Of a DNA stretch of 64,000 bases, positions 23,961-33,077 are shown one piece after another. The stretch spans positions 62,001-126,000 of the forward strand of contig CAYTGL010000004.1 in NCBI GenBank assembly GCA_964437335.1, written 5' to 3'. The notes under the pieces were generated by a model that had not been told where the DNA came from, did no database searches, and was given only the letters and a program-made list of their open reading frames with translations. How positions within the stretch are numbered: position 1 is the first letter of the stretch; each line of letters starts with the position of its first letter. This stretch comes from JAITWN01 sp964437335 (GTDB lineage: Bacteria > Pseudomonadota > Gammaproteobacteria > SZUA-140). A program made the position numbers and the translations under genes.

Positions 23961-25256
23961 TTACCTTTTATCCGAGTCGATGTAATCCCGCTTTTGCGAC
24001 CCGATATACAACTGACGCGGGCGGCCGATACGCTGATCGGGCTCTGCTATCATCTCCATCCACTGCGCAATCCAGCCGGCGGTACGCGCAATCGCGAACA
24101 TCACCGTGAACATGCTGACCGGGATGCCGAGCGCCCGATAGATGATCCCTGAGTAGAAATCGACGTTCGGATAGAGCTTGCGCTCGATGAAATACTCGTC
24201 CTTGAGGGCGATCTCCTCGAGGCGCATCGCCAGCTCGAAAAACGGATCGCTCGCATCACCGAATTTGGCCAGCACCTCGTGGCACATGCGGCGAATGATC
24301 TTCGCGCGCGGATCGTAATTCTTGTAGATCCGGTGGCCGAAGCCCATCAGCCGGAACGGATCGTTCTTGTCCTTGGCCTTGGCGATATATTTGGCGATAT
24401 TGCTCACGTCGCCGATCTCGCTCAGCATGTACAGCACGGCCTCATTCGCACCGCCGTGGGCTGGTCCCCACAACGCGGTGATTCCGGACGAGATGCACGC
24501 AAACGGGTTCGCGCCCGAGCTGCCGGACAGGCGCACAGTCGCGGTGCTGGCATTCTGCTCATGGTCGGCATGCAGGATGAAGATCATGTCGAGCGCCTTC
24601 TCGGCAATCGGATCGACTTCGTAGTCCTCGCTCGGCACCGAGAACATCATGTGCAACAGGTTGCCGCAGTAGCTGAGACTGTTCTTCGGGTAGATGAATG
24701 GCTCCCCGATCGCATATTTATGGCTGCCAGCGGCAATGGTCGGCATCTTCGCGATCAGCCGGTGCGCCGCGAGTTCGCGATGGGATCGATCGTGTATGTC
24801 GGTCGAATCATGATAGAACGCCGACAGCGAACCGACCACGCCGACCATGCTCGCCATCGGGTGCGCGTCGTGATAGAAGCCCTGATAGAACCCTTTCAGA
24901 CTCTCCTTGATCATCGTGTGCCGGCGAATCGAGTGCTCGAAGTTCGCAAGCCCGCCGACGGTAGGCAGTTCGCCATAGAGCAGGAGATAGGCGACTTCGA
25001 GAAAGCTGCTTCTCTCTGCGAGCTGTTCGATCGGGTAGCCCCGATAGAGCAGCAGGCCCTGGTCGCCGTCGATGAACGTAATGCCGCTGCTGCAGCTCGC
25101 GGTCGACTGGAACCCCGGATCGAAGGTCAGGCAGCCGAAATCCCGGTACAGGCGCGTGATATCGATCGCTGTGGGTCCGGAGCTGCCCTTCAGCACCGGC
25201 AGCTCGATGCTCTTCCCGGTGGCGTTGTCAGTAAGAGTGACCGTGTGTCCCGCCAT
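23961..25256 (-). CDS. gltA: citrate synthase (type II, hexameric class)
   Basis: Condenses oxaloacetate and acetyl-CoA to citrate, the first step of the TCA cycle. The product is 431 residues. The catalytic histidines lie in WGPAHGGANEAV and GFGHRIYKNYDPRA. The N-terminal region and length match the NADH-sensitive gram-negative class. The ATG at 25256 is preceded by GGAGGT at seven bases, which decides the start against an upstream in-frame extension into mdh. It follows mdh by 19 bases, so the two TCA genes are co-transcribed. It is convergent with PBP1A, 23 bases apart, with no terminator seen. Confidence 0.97.
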   Translation of the reverse strand: MAGHTVTLTDNATGKSIELPVLKGSSGPTAIDITRLYRDFGCLTFDPGFQSTASCSSGITFIDGDQGLLLYRGYPIEQLAERSSFLEVAYLLLYGELPTVGGLANFEHSIRRHTMIKESLKGFYQGFYHDAHPMASMVGVVGSLSAFYHDSTDIHDRSHRELAAHRLIAKMPTIAAGSHKYAIGEPFIYPKNSLSYCGNLLHMMFSVPSEDYEVDPIAEKALDMIFILHADHEQNASTATVRLSGSSGANPFACISSGITALWGPAHGGANEAVLYMLSEIGDVSNIAKYIAKAKDKNDPFRLMGFGHRIYKNYDPRAKIIRRMCHEVLAKFGDASDPFFELAMRLEEIALKDEYFIERKLYPNVDFYSGIIYRALGIPVSMFTVMFAIARTAGWIAQWMEMIAEPDQRIGRPRQLYIGSQKRDYIDSDKR

Positions 25257-25275
25257 GTCTGCTACCTCCATCGAT

Positions 25276-26199
25276 TCAGGACAATAATGCCAGATCCGCG
25301 CGCACCTGTTCGACGGACTGGCTGAACTGCAGGCCCTCCTCGTCGACCAGCGGCAGCTCGATGATTCTTTCCATACCGCGCTTGCCGAGCACGACCGGGA
25401 CGCCGATCGCGACATCCCGTTCTCCGTATTCACCATCGAGCAATGCGACGCAAGGCAGGATGCGCATGCGGTTGTTGCATACCGCATCGACCATGACTGC
25501 TATTGCCGCCGCCGGCGAGTCATTCGCGCTGCTGGTCTTCTTCAGCGCGAGGATCTCCGCGCCGCCCTGCCGCGTACGATCGACGATGCTCCGGATCTGT
25601 TTCTCGCCCAGGAAATGACCGATCGGAATGCCGTTGATCGTCGTGTATCTCGGCATCGGCACCATCGAGTCCCCGTGGCCGCCGAGTACCAGCGCGGTCA
25701 CGTCCTTGACCGACAGGCCGGTCTCCGCCGAGATGAAGCTCGCCATGCGCGCTGAATCAAGCACGCCGGACAACCCGAAGATGCGGCGTCGATCCCAGCC
25801 CGTTTGCTTCCAGACCGCATACGTCAGCACGTCGACGGGGTTCGTCACCATGATGATGATCGCGTTCGGGGCGTGCTTCATGACATCGGCAACGACCGAG
25901 GAAATCACTTCGAAATTGGTCTGCAGCACATCCGAACGCGACATGCCGGGCTTGCGCGGCACGCCGGCGGTGATGACGACGATATCGGAACCGGCCATGA
26001 TGGCCGGATCCTCGTCGCCCCGGACCTGGATGTCGAAGCCGAACAGCATCGCCGATTCCTGGATGTCGAGCGCCGTGCCGCGTCCTATGCCTTCCCGGAT
26101 GTCGGTCAGAACGACCTCCTCGAAATGCTCCTCGCGGGCGAGGATCTGTGCAGTGGACTCCCCTACCCGCCCGGCACCGACTATCGTGATCTTTCTCAT
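25276..26199 (-). CDS. mdh: malate dehydrogenase (LDH-like type)
   Basis: Interconverts malate and oxaloacetate with NAD. The 307-residue product has the NAD-binding GAGRVGESTA motif at residues 7-16, the substrate loop with Arg in GVPRKPGMSRSD, and the catalytic His in LGGHGDSMVPM. It belongs to the LDH-like group of malate dehydrogenases (MVPMPRYTTINGIP is typical), not the E. coli-type enzyme. The Arg-rich loop favours malate over lactate dehydrogenase. The start at 26199 has GAGGAG nine bases upstream. Confidence 0.95.
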   Translation of the reverse strand: MRKITIVGAGRVGESTAQILAREEHFEEVVLTDIREGIGRGTALDIQESAMLFGFDIQVRGDEDPAIMAGSDIVVITAGVPRKPGMSRSDVLQTNFEVISSVVADVMKHAPNAIIIMVTNPVDVLTYAVWKQTGWDRRRIFGLSGVLDSARMASFISAETGLSVKDVTALVLGGHGDSMVPMPRYTTINGIPIGHFLGEKQIRSIVDRTRQGGAEILALKKTSSANDSPAAAIAVMVDAVCNNRMRILPCVALLDGEYGERDVAIGVPVVLGKRGMERIIELPLVDEEGLQFSQSVEQVRADLALLS

Positions 26200-26304
26200 C
26201 GCTGGCTGCTCCTCGGTTTCGCAAATGAACCAGGGCCTGCTTTTTACCGGCATACCGCCTGATGATGTCTCCTGGCAGTCCTATCGGCCCGCCCGGGGAA
26301 ATCC

Positions 26305-27594
26305 CTACTCTACAGCGGCAGCACGTTTCTCGACTACCACCGGGGCGTGGCGTCTGGGATAGAACGACGGGTAGTCCCTGCGCGCCACGCCGGACGTGAC
26401 GGCGGCGCCCGCGACTGCGGGCGGGATCCGGTCGATCAGGCGCGGATCCAGGGGTTTGGGGATGATGTAGGCAGGGCCGTATTCGAGCGCGTCGAGACGA
26501 TACGCGGACAGCACTTCCTGCGGCACCGGCTCATGGGCCAGCTCAGCCAGCGCATGAACCGCCGCGATCAGCATCTCCTCGCTGATCGCCGACGCTCGCA
26601 CATCGAGCGCGCCGCGAAAGATGAACGGAAAGCCCAGCACGTTGTTCACCTGATTCGGATAATCCGAACGACCCGTCGCCATGATGAGGTCATCGCGCGT
26701 GGCAAGCGCGAGCGCGGGATCGATCTCGGGATCGGGATTCGATAACGCGAACACGACGGGGCAGGGCGCCATCGTCCGTATCTGTTCCGGCGTGACGAGA
26801 TCCGGGCCCGACAGGCCGATCAGCACATCCGCGCCGCGCATCGCATCACTTAATGTGCGTTCATCCGTCTCGATCGCGAATTCAAGCTTGTAGCGATTGA
26901 GATCGGCGCGTCCGCTGTGAATCACGCCGGCGCGATCGATCAGGCGCAGATGATCGCGCTTCGCGCCGAGTGCGAGTAACAGGCGCATCGAAGCGATACC
27001 GGCGGCTCCGGCGCCGATGCAGACGATCCTCACGGCGGACAATAACTTGCCCTGTAACTCGAGCGCATTGAGCAGGCCTGCCGCGGTGATCACCGCGGTG
27101 CCATGCTGGTCGTCGTGGAATACCGGGATGTCCAGGCGCTCGCGCAGCGCCTGCTCGATTTCGAAGCACTTCGGCGCGGTGATGTCCTCGAGATTGATGC
27201 CGCCGAAGGTCGGCGCGATACGGACGACGGTGTCGATGAAATCCGCCGGGTCATCGGCATCGACCTCGATATCGAAGACATCGATATCCGCGAACTTCTT
27301 GAACAGGACTGCCTTGCCCTCCATGACCGGCTTGCCCGCCAGCGCGCCGACCGCGCCGAGGCCGAGCACCGCGCTGCCGTCGGTGATTACCGCGACCAGG
27401 TTGCCCTTGGCGGTGTAGCGGTAGGCTTCTTCCGGGTTGCGCGCGATCGCGCGCACCGGTTCGGCGACGCCCGGCGTATAGGCAAGCCCGAGGTCATACT
27501 GGGTCGCGCACGGTTTGGTGATCGCGATTGCAAGCTTGCCGGGTACCGGCATGGCGTGGTAATCGAGTGCGGCCTGTTTGCGGTCCTGGCTCAT
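26305..27594 (-). CDS. NAD(P)-dependent malic enzyme, short form
   Basis: Oxidatively decarboxylates malate to pyruvate. The 429-residue product contains only the malic-enzyme domains; the phosphotransacetylase-like C-terminal domain of full-length MaeB is absent. The catalytic Tyr lies in AYTPGVAEP, the metal-binding VFHDDQHGTA motif is near residue 160, and the NAD(P) motif is GAGAAGIAS. Cofactor choice cannot be decided. It lies 105 bases upstream of mdh on the same strand, forming a malate-centred block with mdh and gltA. No clear ribosome-binding site precedes the ATG. Confidence 0.94.
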   Translation of the reverse strand: MSQDRKQAALDYHAMPVPGKLAIAITKPCATQYDLGLAYTPGVAEPVRAIARNPEEAYRYTAKGNLVAVITDGSAVLGLGAVGALAGKPVMEGKAVLFKKFADIDVFDIEVDADDPADFIDTVVRIAPTFGGINLEDITAPKCFEIEQALRERLDIPVFHDDQHGTAVITAAGLLNALELQGKLLSAVRIVCIGAGAAGIASMRLLLALGAKRDHLRLIDRAGVIHSGRADLNRYKLEFAIETDERTLSDAMRGADVLIGLSGPDLVTPEQIRTMAPCPVVFALSNPDPEIDPALALATRDDLIMATGRSDYPNQVNNVLGFPFIFRGALDVRASAISEEMLIAAVHALAELAHEPVPQEVLSAYRLDALEYGPAYIIPKPLDPRLIDRIPPAVAGAAVTSGVARRDYPSFYPRRHAPVVVEKRAAAVE

Positions 27595-27687
27595 AACGAC
27601 GGCATAATGTCACTAAGAACAGTCAATTATCCGTGAATGACCGAGACTCTGCAAATCACCGGAAACGCGTACCGGGGTGACGGAATC

Positions 27688-27711
27688 AAAAAAGGCGTGC
27701 CTTGGCACGCC
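27688..27711 (-). terminator. rho-independent terminator of rpmE
   Basis: A perfect GC-rich inverted repeat (27694-27701 with 27704-27711) is followed on the minus strand by six T (27688-27693). It lies about 30 bases after the rpmE stop. The plus strand also has a T-run after the stem, so it may act in both directions. Confidence 0.88.
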
Positions 27712-27739
27712 CTTTTCGACCGTGGTTCGGTCGCCGTGA

Positions 27740-27946
27740 TCAGCGCCGTTTACCGTATTTTTGCCTGAACTTGTCGACGCGACCGGCGGTATCGACGAGC
27801 TTCTGCTTGCCGGTGTAGAACGGGTGGCACTGCGAACATACGTCGAGATGCAGGGCCTTGCCGGCGGTTGAGCGGGTCGTGAACGTGCTCCCGCAGCCAC
27901 AGGTGACCGTAACCTCTTCGTAGGCGGGATGAATCTCGGGCTTCAT
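27740..27946 (-). CDS. rpmE: 50S ribosomal protein L31
   Basis: Bridges the large and small subunits near the central protuberance. The 68-residue product has the zinc-binding (C+) form: Cys pairs in TCGCGS and CSQCHPFYTGKQ. A good Shine-Dalgarno sequence (GAGGAAG) precedes the ATG, the gene has its own promoter about 55 bases upstream, and a strong terminator follows. It is therefore a single-gene transcript within a run of minus-strand genes. Confidence 0.98.
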   Translation of the reverse strand: MKPEIHPAYEEVTVTCGCGSTFTTRSTAGKALHLDVCSQCHPFYTGKQKLVDTAGRVDKFRQKYGKRR

Positions 27947-27999
27947 ATTCTCTTCCTCAAGGGTACCCGGCGAGCAGGCCGTCGGGCCAAAGACCGGCC

Positions 28000-28028
28000 A
28001 TTTTATGCAATCCAGCGCGGTTCGGCAA
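28000..28028 (-). promoter_or_regulatory. sigma-70 promoter of rpmE
   Basis: The -35 TTGCCG (28023-28028) and -10 TAAAAT (28000-28005) are separated by exactly 17 bases. The start would be near 27993, giving a leader of about 47 bases. The leader has a GC-rich arm that could form a small hairpin of the kind used for L31 autoregulation, but this was not established. Confidence 0.72.
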
Positions 28029-28085
28029 GTTTCAGGGGGGATCTATCGGGGGCAGGCCCGGCGGTTTGACCCTGTTATGGCCCTT

Positions 28086-28994
28086 TCAGTCGTTGACGCT
28101 GACGGTCGCCGACTGCGGGACGCCATCGCGCTGATAATCGATCCGGACCTGCTCAGCGCCCTGCAGCGTGCGCAGGACGCTGAGCGCCCGGGCCGGTGTA
28201 TCGAGCGCGATGCCGTTGACCGCAGTCACGACATCACCCGGGATCAGGCCGACGCGATCGAGCAGCCCCGGGTCCCGGCCGGGCTGGACCTCATAGCCGA
28301 CGAAACGCCCGTCCTGGCTCCTCGGGGAGATATTGACGACATCGCTGAGCTGCTGGGGATTCGTCAGCGCAATGTCCCGGTATTCCTGCAGGGTGCGTGA
28401 TTCAGGCACAGGCGCGGACTCCCGACCCGGCGCCGACGGCCGGGCGGTTGCGGGACGCGCCGGCGCGGCGCCGCCGTCGATCGACTCTTTCGGCAGCCGC
28501 AGGGTTTCGAGCCGCCCACCGCGCTCGAGTACGACACGGTCCGCATGGACCTCCTTCAGCGTCACACCGCCCGGCAAGCGGGCATTGACCGGATAAAAGG
28601 TATCGATGCCGCTCGGCGCGCCGATTATCGCGCCGCTGCCCTCACCGTCCCGCGAGGAGGCGACGACTCCGCGCAATACCAGATTCAGCGTCGTCTCCGG
28701 CAACGATTCCACCGGAACCTCGAGCCGCGCCTGCTCCGGCTTGATACCGAACAGATGCCACTGCGCGATATTCCACTGGCGTTGCTCCGCAGGCGCGCCC
28801 GCAGGCGCACTGCGCGGCAGCGGCGGTGCGGACAACTGCGGACCCGCTCCGGGTACGAGCTTCCAGGTCAACTGGGCCAGGACTGCGGCGAGCAGAATCA
28901 GCACAATGACCAGGACGACCTGCGACGCGCGGAGCTGCGCCGTGTCGGTAAAGAACAGGTCGAGTCCCTTTTTCCAGTCGATCGCGGTTTTCAT
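28086..28994 (-). CDS. gspC: type II secretion protein GspC-like
   Basis: Inner-membrane protein that in type II secretion links the cytoplasmic platform to the secretin. The 302-residue product has one membrane segment at about 20-45 (SQVVLVIVLILLAAVLAQLTW), a periplasmic homology region near residues 80-165 with WHLFG and LVLRGVVAS motifs, a Pro/Ala-rich linker and a C-terminal PDZ-like domain. The ATG at 28994 is preferred over the GTG at 29021 because GAGGGA lies nine bases upstream. No gspD-M genes are in the window, so its partners must be elsewhere. Confidence 0.88.
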   Translation of the reverse strand: MKTAIDWKKGLDLFFTDTAQLRASQVVLVIVLILLAAVLAQLTWKLVPGAGPQLSAPPLPRSAPAGAPAEQRQWNIAQWHLFGIKPEQARLEVPVESLPETTLNLVLRGVVASSRDGEGSGAIIGAPSGIDTFYPVNARLPGGVTLKEVHADRVVLERGGRLETLRLPKESIDGGAAPARPATARPSAPGRESAPVPESRTLQEYRDIALTNPQQLSDVVNISPRSQDGRFVGYEVQPGRDPGLLDRVGLIPGDVVTAVNGIALDTPARALSVLRTLQGAEQVRIDYQRDGVPQSATVSVND

Positions 28995-29017
28995 CGGATT
29001 GGATCCCTCAGGCAAAG

Positions 29018-29347
29018 TCACCAGCGGAAGAGCGTCCAGCTCGGGATCATCAGATCCTCGGCGAGATCTGAATGGCGGGAATCGAGCCGACCATCGCCGT
29101 CGGTATCGACCAGATAATAAGGAATACCTTTTTTCGGGGTGACCTTGATCATGTACAGCTGCCCGCCGACGCGGTATTCCTCGATGATCGCGTCGTCGCG
29201 CTGGATGATCACTACCTCGGGTTCCTCGTCGAGCCCGCCGGTGAACTCCCCGCCCGGCGGCGGCTCGGCGGCATGAACCGCGACGACCGGCGCCGCGAGC
29301 GCAAGACAGGCGAACAGCACGAACAGGACGGAGAACGTGGCCTTCAT
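29018..29347 (-). CDS. DUF2782 periplasmic protein
   Basis: A 109-residue exported protein with a signal peptide ending near AVHAAE and a C-terminal DUF2782 domain: VVIIQRDDAIIEEYRVGG, then YMIKVTPKKGIPYYLVDTDG. In Pseudomonas the same family lies beside polA, and here polA is also two genes away. The function is unknown. It lies between the LOG gene (13 bases) and gspC (GTGA overlap if the longer gspC start is used). Confidence 0.88.
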   Translation of the reverse strand: MKATFSVLFVLFACLALAAPVVAVHAAEPPPGGEFTGGLDEEPEVVIIQRDDAIIEEYRVGGQLYMIKVTPKKGIPYYLVDTDGDGRLDSRHSDLAEDLMIPSWTLFRW

Positions 29348-29360
29348 CGCGACGGCAAAG

Positions 29361-30086
29361 TCAGAGCTCGAGCAGCATTTCGCGCTCTTCGGCCGAAGGT
29401 TCGAATCCGCGGTGCTCGTAGTACCGGAATATTGCATTGACCACCTCTTGCGGGTCGTCGATCACCTCGAACAGTCCGAGATCTCCGTTGTCGATCGTGC
29501 CTTCCGTGACCATCGCCGATCTGAACCAGTCGAGCAGGCCCTTCCAGTATTCACTACCGACCAGCAGGATCGGAATGCGCCGCGTGCGCTCGGTCTGCAC
29601 GAGCGTCAGAATCTCGGCCAACTCGTCCAGCGTACCGAAGCCGCCGGGCAATACGACATAGGCGGAAGCATACTTGACAAACATCACCTTGCGCGAGAAG
29701 AAATGGCGAAATTGCAGCGAGATGTCCTGGTATTCGTTTGCAAGCTGCTCCTTTGGCAACTGGATATTCAGGCCGACGGTCGGCGACTTGCCGGCATACC
29801 CGCCTTTGTTCGCGGCCTCCATGATCCCGGGGCCGCCTCCACTTACGACTGTGAATCCCGCATCGGACAGCCGGCGACAGATCTCCTCGGCACAGCGGTA
29901 ATAACGATGCTCCGGCTTGAAGCGGGAAGAGCCGAACACGCTGACCGACGGCTTGATGCGCGCGAGGCGCTCGAAACCCTCGACGAACTCGGCCATGATC
30001 TGAAAGACCTTCCATGACTCGCGGTTCAGAAGGGTGTCATCGGCCGGCCTAAGTGTGGGATGTCCTGACTTGTGACGATCATTCAT
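29361..30086 (-). CDS. LOG-family (TIGR00730) Rossmann-fold protein
   Basis: A 241-residue cytoplasmic protein with the two family signatures: SGGGPGIMEAANKGGYAGK near residue 85 and PGGFGTLDELAE near residue 150. Members of this family cleave nucleoside 5'-monophosphates, releasing the base; plant homologues activate cytokinins. The bacterial role is nucleotide salvage or unknown. The start at 30086 avoids an upstream extension into the divergent polA promoter region. It is divergent from polA with 95 bases between. Confidence 0.92.
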   Translation of the reverse strand: MNDRHKSGHPTLRPADDTLLNRESWKVFQIMAEFVEGFERLARIKPSVSVFGSSRFKPEHRYYRCAEEICRRLSDAGFTVVSGGGPGIMEAANKGGYAGKSPTVGLNIQLPKEQLANEYQDISLQFRHFFSRKVMFVKYASAYVVLPGGFGTLDELAEILTLVQTERTRRIPILLVGSEYWKGLLDWFRSAMVTEGTIDNGDLGLFEVIDDPQEVVNAIFRYYEHRGFEPSAEEREMLLEL

Positions 30087-30125
30087 ACTGGGACCCCGTG
30101 TGCACGACGCCGGAAAGATCGTCAT

Positions 30126-30133
30126 AGTATAAT
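30126..30133. promoter_or_regulatory. overlapping -10 elements between polA and the LOG gene
   Basis: The sequence AGTATAAT carries a perfect TATAAT for the plus strand (30128-30133) and TATACT for the minus strand (30126-30131). Neither has a good -35 at 17 bases, so the call rests on the -10 boxes and on position. Confidence 0.4.
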
Positions 30134-30181
30134 CGATTCCCTGATGATCGGCCGACCCCGCCAAGAATCTCCGTCAGCGCC

Positions 30182-32908
30182 ATGATGCGGAAAAGCGACA
30201 CGAAGCTGCTGGTCCTGGTCGATGGTTCCTCATACCTGTATCGCGCCTTCCACGCCCTGCCGCCGCTGACGAACTCACACAACGAGGCGACCGGAGCCGT
30301 ATTCGGCGTCACCCAGATGCTGCGCACCCTGCTCAAGGAATATGATCCGGCGCTGATCGCTGTCGTATTTGACGCAAAGGGCAAGACCTTCCGCGACGAG
30401 TTATTCAGCGAGTACAAGGCCAACCGCCCGCCGATGCCGGACGAACTGCGCAACCAGATCGAGCCGCTGCATGCGATCGTCCGCGCATTGGGGCTGCCGT
30501 GCCTCGTCATTGACGGCGTCGAGGCCGACGACGTTATCGGCACGCTCGCCGAGGCGGCGCGTGACCGCGACATCGACGTGCTGATCTCGACCGGCGACAA
30601 GGACATGGCACAGCTCGTCGAGCCGCATGTGACGCTGATCAACACAATGACCGGGCAGCGGCTTGACCCTGCCGGCGTCGAGCAGAAGTTCGGTGTGCCG
30701 CCCAAGCGCATCGTCGACTACCTCGCGCTGATCGGCGACACCTCGGACAACATTCCCGGCGTACCGGGTGTCGGACCGAAGACCGCGGCGCGGCTGATCG
30801 ACGAATATGGCTCTCTCGACGGCATCATCACCGCGGCCGCAGACATCAAAGGCAAGACCGGCGAACGTATTCGCGAGCATCTCGATCAGTTGCCGCTGTC
30901 GCGTCAACTCGCCACGATAAAACGCGACGTTGCGCTCGACGTCACGCCGAACGATCTCGCGCGCCGGCCGCCGGACACCGAGACGCTGAAAATCCTCTAC
31001 CAGCGCCTCGAATTCCGGCGCCTGCTCGAAGAGATACTGGACAACGGCGCGTCGGCCATGCCGCAAACCGCTGTCGGCGCTGTGACGGGTGATGATCCGG
31101 AACAGGATTACCAGATGGTGCTGACCGACCACGCGCTCGATGCCTGGATCGCGCGGCTGGGCGCGGCAGACAGTTTTGCATTCGATACCGAGACCACCAG
31201 CCTCGAGGCCATCGACGCCGAACTCGTCGGCCTGTCATTTGCGCTTCACACCGGCGAGGCCGCCTATGTCCCGCTCGCGCATGACTACGATGGCGCGCCG
31301 CGACAGCTCGATCGCGCGCGGGTGCTCGCGAAGCTGAAGCCGCTGCTCGAGGATGCAGGCATCGGCAAGATCGGCCAGAACCTCAAGTACGACATAAGCG
31401 TCCTTGCAAACTACGACATCACCCCGCAAGGATTGCGCTACGACACGATGCTCGAGTCTTATGTGCTGGACAGTACTGCAACCCGGCACGACATGGATTC
31501 GCTCGCACTGAAATACCTCGGCCGCAAGACCTTGAGCTACGAGGAGGTCGCCGGCAAGGGCGCAAAGCAGCAGCCGTTCAGCCGCGTCAATATCGAACTA
31601 GCGACGCGTTATGCGGCTGAAGATGCCGATGTCACGCTGCAACTGCACGAGACCCTGTGGCCCAGACTGGCTGAGGACGAAGGCCTGAAATTCGTATTCG
31701 AAGAGATCGAGATGCCGCTGGTGCCGGTGCTCGCCCGTATCGAACGGCATGGAGTGCTCGTCGACGCGAAGATGCTGCGCGCCCAAAGCGGGGAACTCGG
31801 CTACCAGATCGAAGCGCTCGAGCGTCAGGCCCACGAGGCTGCCGGCGAGGCCTTCAACCTCGCCTCGCCAAAACAGATCCAGGAAATCCTGTACGAGCGT
31901 CAGGGCTTGCCGGTACTGCAGAAGACGCCGAAGGGCCAGCCCTCGACGGCCGAATCGGTGCTGCAGGATCTCGCGCTCGATTATCCACTGCCGCAGTTGA
32001 TCCTCGAGCATCGCGCGCTCAGCAAGCTGAAGTCGACCTATACCGACCGCCTGCCCGAACTCGTCCACCCGAAGACCGGGCGCATCCACACTTCGTACCA
32101 CCAGGCAGTCGCGGCAACCGGGCGGCTGTCGTCCAGCAACCCGAACCTGCAGAATATCCCGGTCCGCACCGAGGCCGGGCGGCGTATCCGCCAGGCCTTC
32201 ATCGCACCGCCCGGCTGCAAGCTGCTCGCCGCCGACTATTCGCAGATCGAGCTGCGCATCCTCGCCCATCTGTCCGGCGACGCCCGCCTGATCGAGGCGT
32301 TCCGCGACGGGCTCGACATCCACCGCGCGACCGCGGCCGAGATCTTCGGCGTCGAACTCGATCGGGTCAGCGCCGGACAGCGGCGCAGCGCGAAGGCGAT
32401 CAATTTTGGCCTGATCTACGGGATGTCTTCGTTCGGGCTCGCGCGCCAGATCGGGGTCACGCGTAACGCGGCACAGGAATACATGGACCGCTATTTCGCG
32501 CGCTACCCGGACGTGCAGCGTTTCATGGAAGAGACCCGCAAGCGCGCCGCCGGGCAGGGCTATGTCGAAACCCTGTTCGGCCGTCGCCTGTATCTCGCCG
32601 AGATCCAGTCGCGCAACCGCCAGCGTCGCGAGTACGCCGAGCGCGCCGCGATCAACGCGCCGATGCAAGGCACCGCCGCCGACATCATCAAGCGCGCGAT
32701 GCTGAAAATCGACGCGTGGCTGCAAGGCGGCGGCAAAGGCGTCCACCTGATCATGCAGGTGCACGATGAGCTGGTATTCGAGGTGCCGGAGGCGCGCTGC
32801 GCTGAGGCCGTCGAAGCGGTCACCCGCGAAATGGCGGCCGCTGCCGAGTTGCGCACGCCGCTGATCGTCGATACCGGTATCGGAGAAAACTGGGATCTCG
32901 CGCACTGA
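30182..32908 (+). CDS. polA: DNA polymerase I
   Basis: Repair and Okazaki-fragment polymerase of 908 residues. Domains in order: a 5'-3' exonuclease (1-290, with VDGSSYLYRAFHALP and DDVIGTLA), a 3'-5' proofreading exonuclease (about 310-500), and the polymerase domain. The exonuclease looks active because the metal ligands of FDTETTSLEAID and of YAAEDADV are present. Polymerase motif A (DYSQIELRILAHLSGD) and motif C (QVHDELVFEV) are intact. The start at 30182 may be the first or second of two ATGs. Confidence 0.98.
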   Translation: MMRKSDTKLLVLVDGSSYLYRAFHALPPLTNSHNEATGAVFGVTQMLRTLLKEYDPALIAVVFDAKGKTFRDELFSEYKANRPPMPDELRNQIEPLHAIVRALGLPCLVIDGVEADDVIGTLAEAARDRDIDVLISTGDKDMAQLVEPHVTLINTMTGQRLDPAGVEQKFGVPPKRIVDYLALIGDTSDNIPGVPGVGPKTAARLIDEYGSLDGIITAAADIKGKTGERIREHLDQLPLSRQLATIKRDVALDVTPNDLARRPPDTETLKILYQRLEFRRLLEEILDNGASAMPQTAVGAVTGDDPEQDYQMVLTDHALDAWIARLGAADSFAFDTETTSLEAIDAELVGLSFALHTGEAAYVPLAHDYDGAPRQLDRARVLAKLKPLLEDAGIGKIGQNLKYDISVLANYDITPQGLRYDTMLESYVLDSTATRHDMDSLALKYLGRKTLSYEEVAGKGAKQQPFSRVNIELATRYAAEDADVTLQLHETLWPRLAEDEGLKFVFEEIEMPLVPVLARIERHGVLVDAKMLRAQSGELGYQIEALERQAHEAAGEAFNLASPKQIQEILYERQGLPVLQKTPKGQPSTAESVLQDLALDYPLPQLILEHRALSKLKSTYTDRLPELVHPKTGRIHTSYHQAVAATGRLSSSNPNLQNIPVRTEAGRRIRQAFIAPPGCKLLAADYSQIELRILAHLSGDARLIEAFRDGLDIHRATAAEIFGVELDRVSAGQRRSAKAINFGLIYGMSSFGLARQIGVTRNAAQEYMDRYFARYPDVQRFMEETRKRAAGQGYVETLFGRRLYLAEIQSRNRQRREYAERAAINAPMQGTAADIIKRAMLKIDAWLQGGGKGVHLIMQVHDELVFEVPEARCAEAVEAVTREMAAAAELRTPLIVDTGIGENWDLAH

Positions 32909-33042
32909 CGGCGGCGGTCAACACGGCGCGGGCGGGGTCCCTTTCAGCAGGATCGGAACAACACGCTGTTTTTCAGCACATTTTTCGGCGCGGATTATTT
33001 TTTTGCATTCGCCTGAACTATTACTGCCCGCAAGCTGTCTCA

Positions 33043-33071
33043 TTAAGCAGATCGGTGCAATTTCGTAGAAT
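33043..33071 (+). promoter_or_regulatory. promoter of the polA-engB small RNA
   Basis: The -35-like TTAAGC (33043-33048) and -10 TAGAAT (33066-33071) are 17 bases apart. A start near 33078 would follow. The left arm of a possible first hairpin (33071-33078) overlaps the -10 box, so the true 5' end needs mapping; an upstream start is possible. Confidence 0.5.
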
Positions 33072-33077
33072 TTCCCC

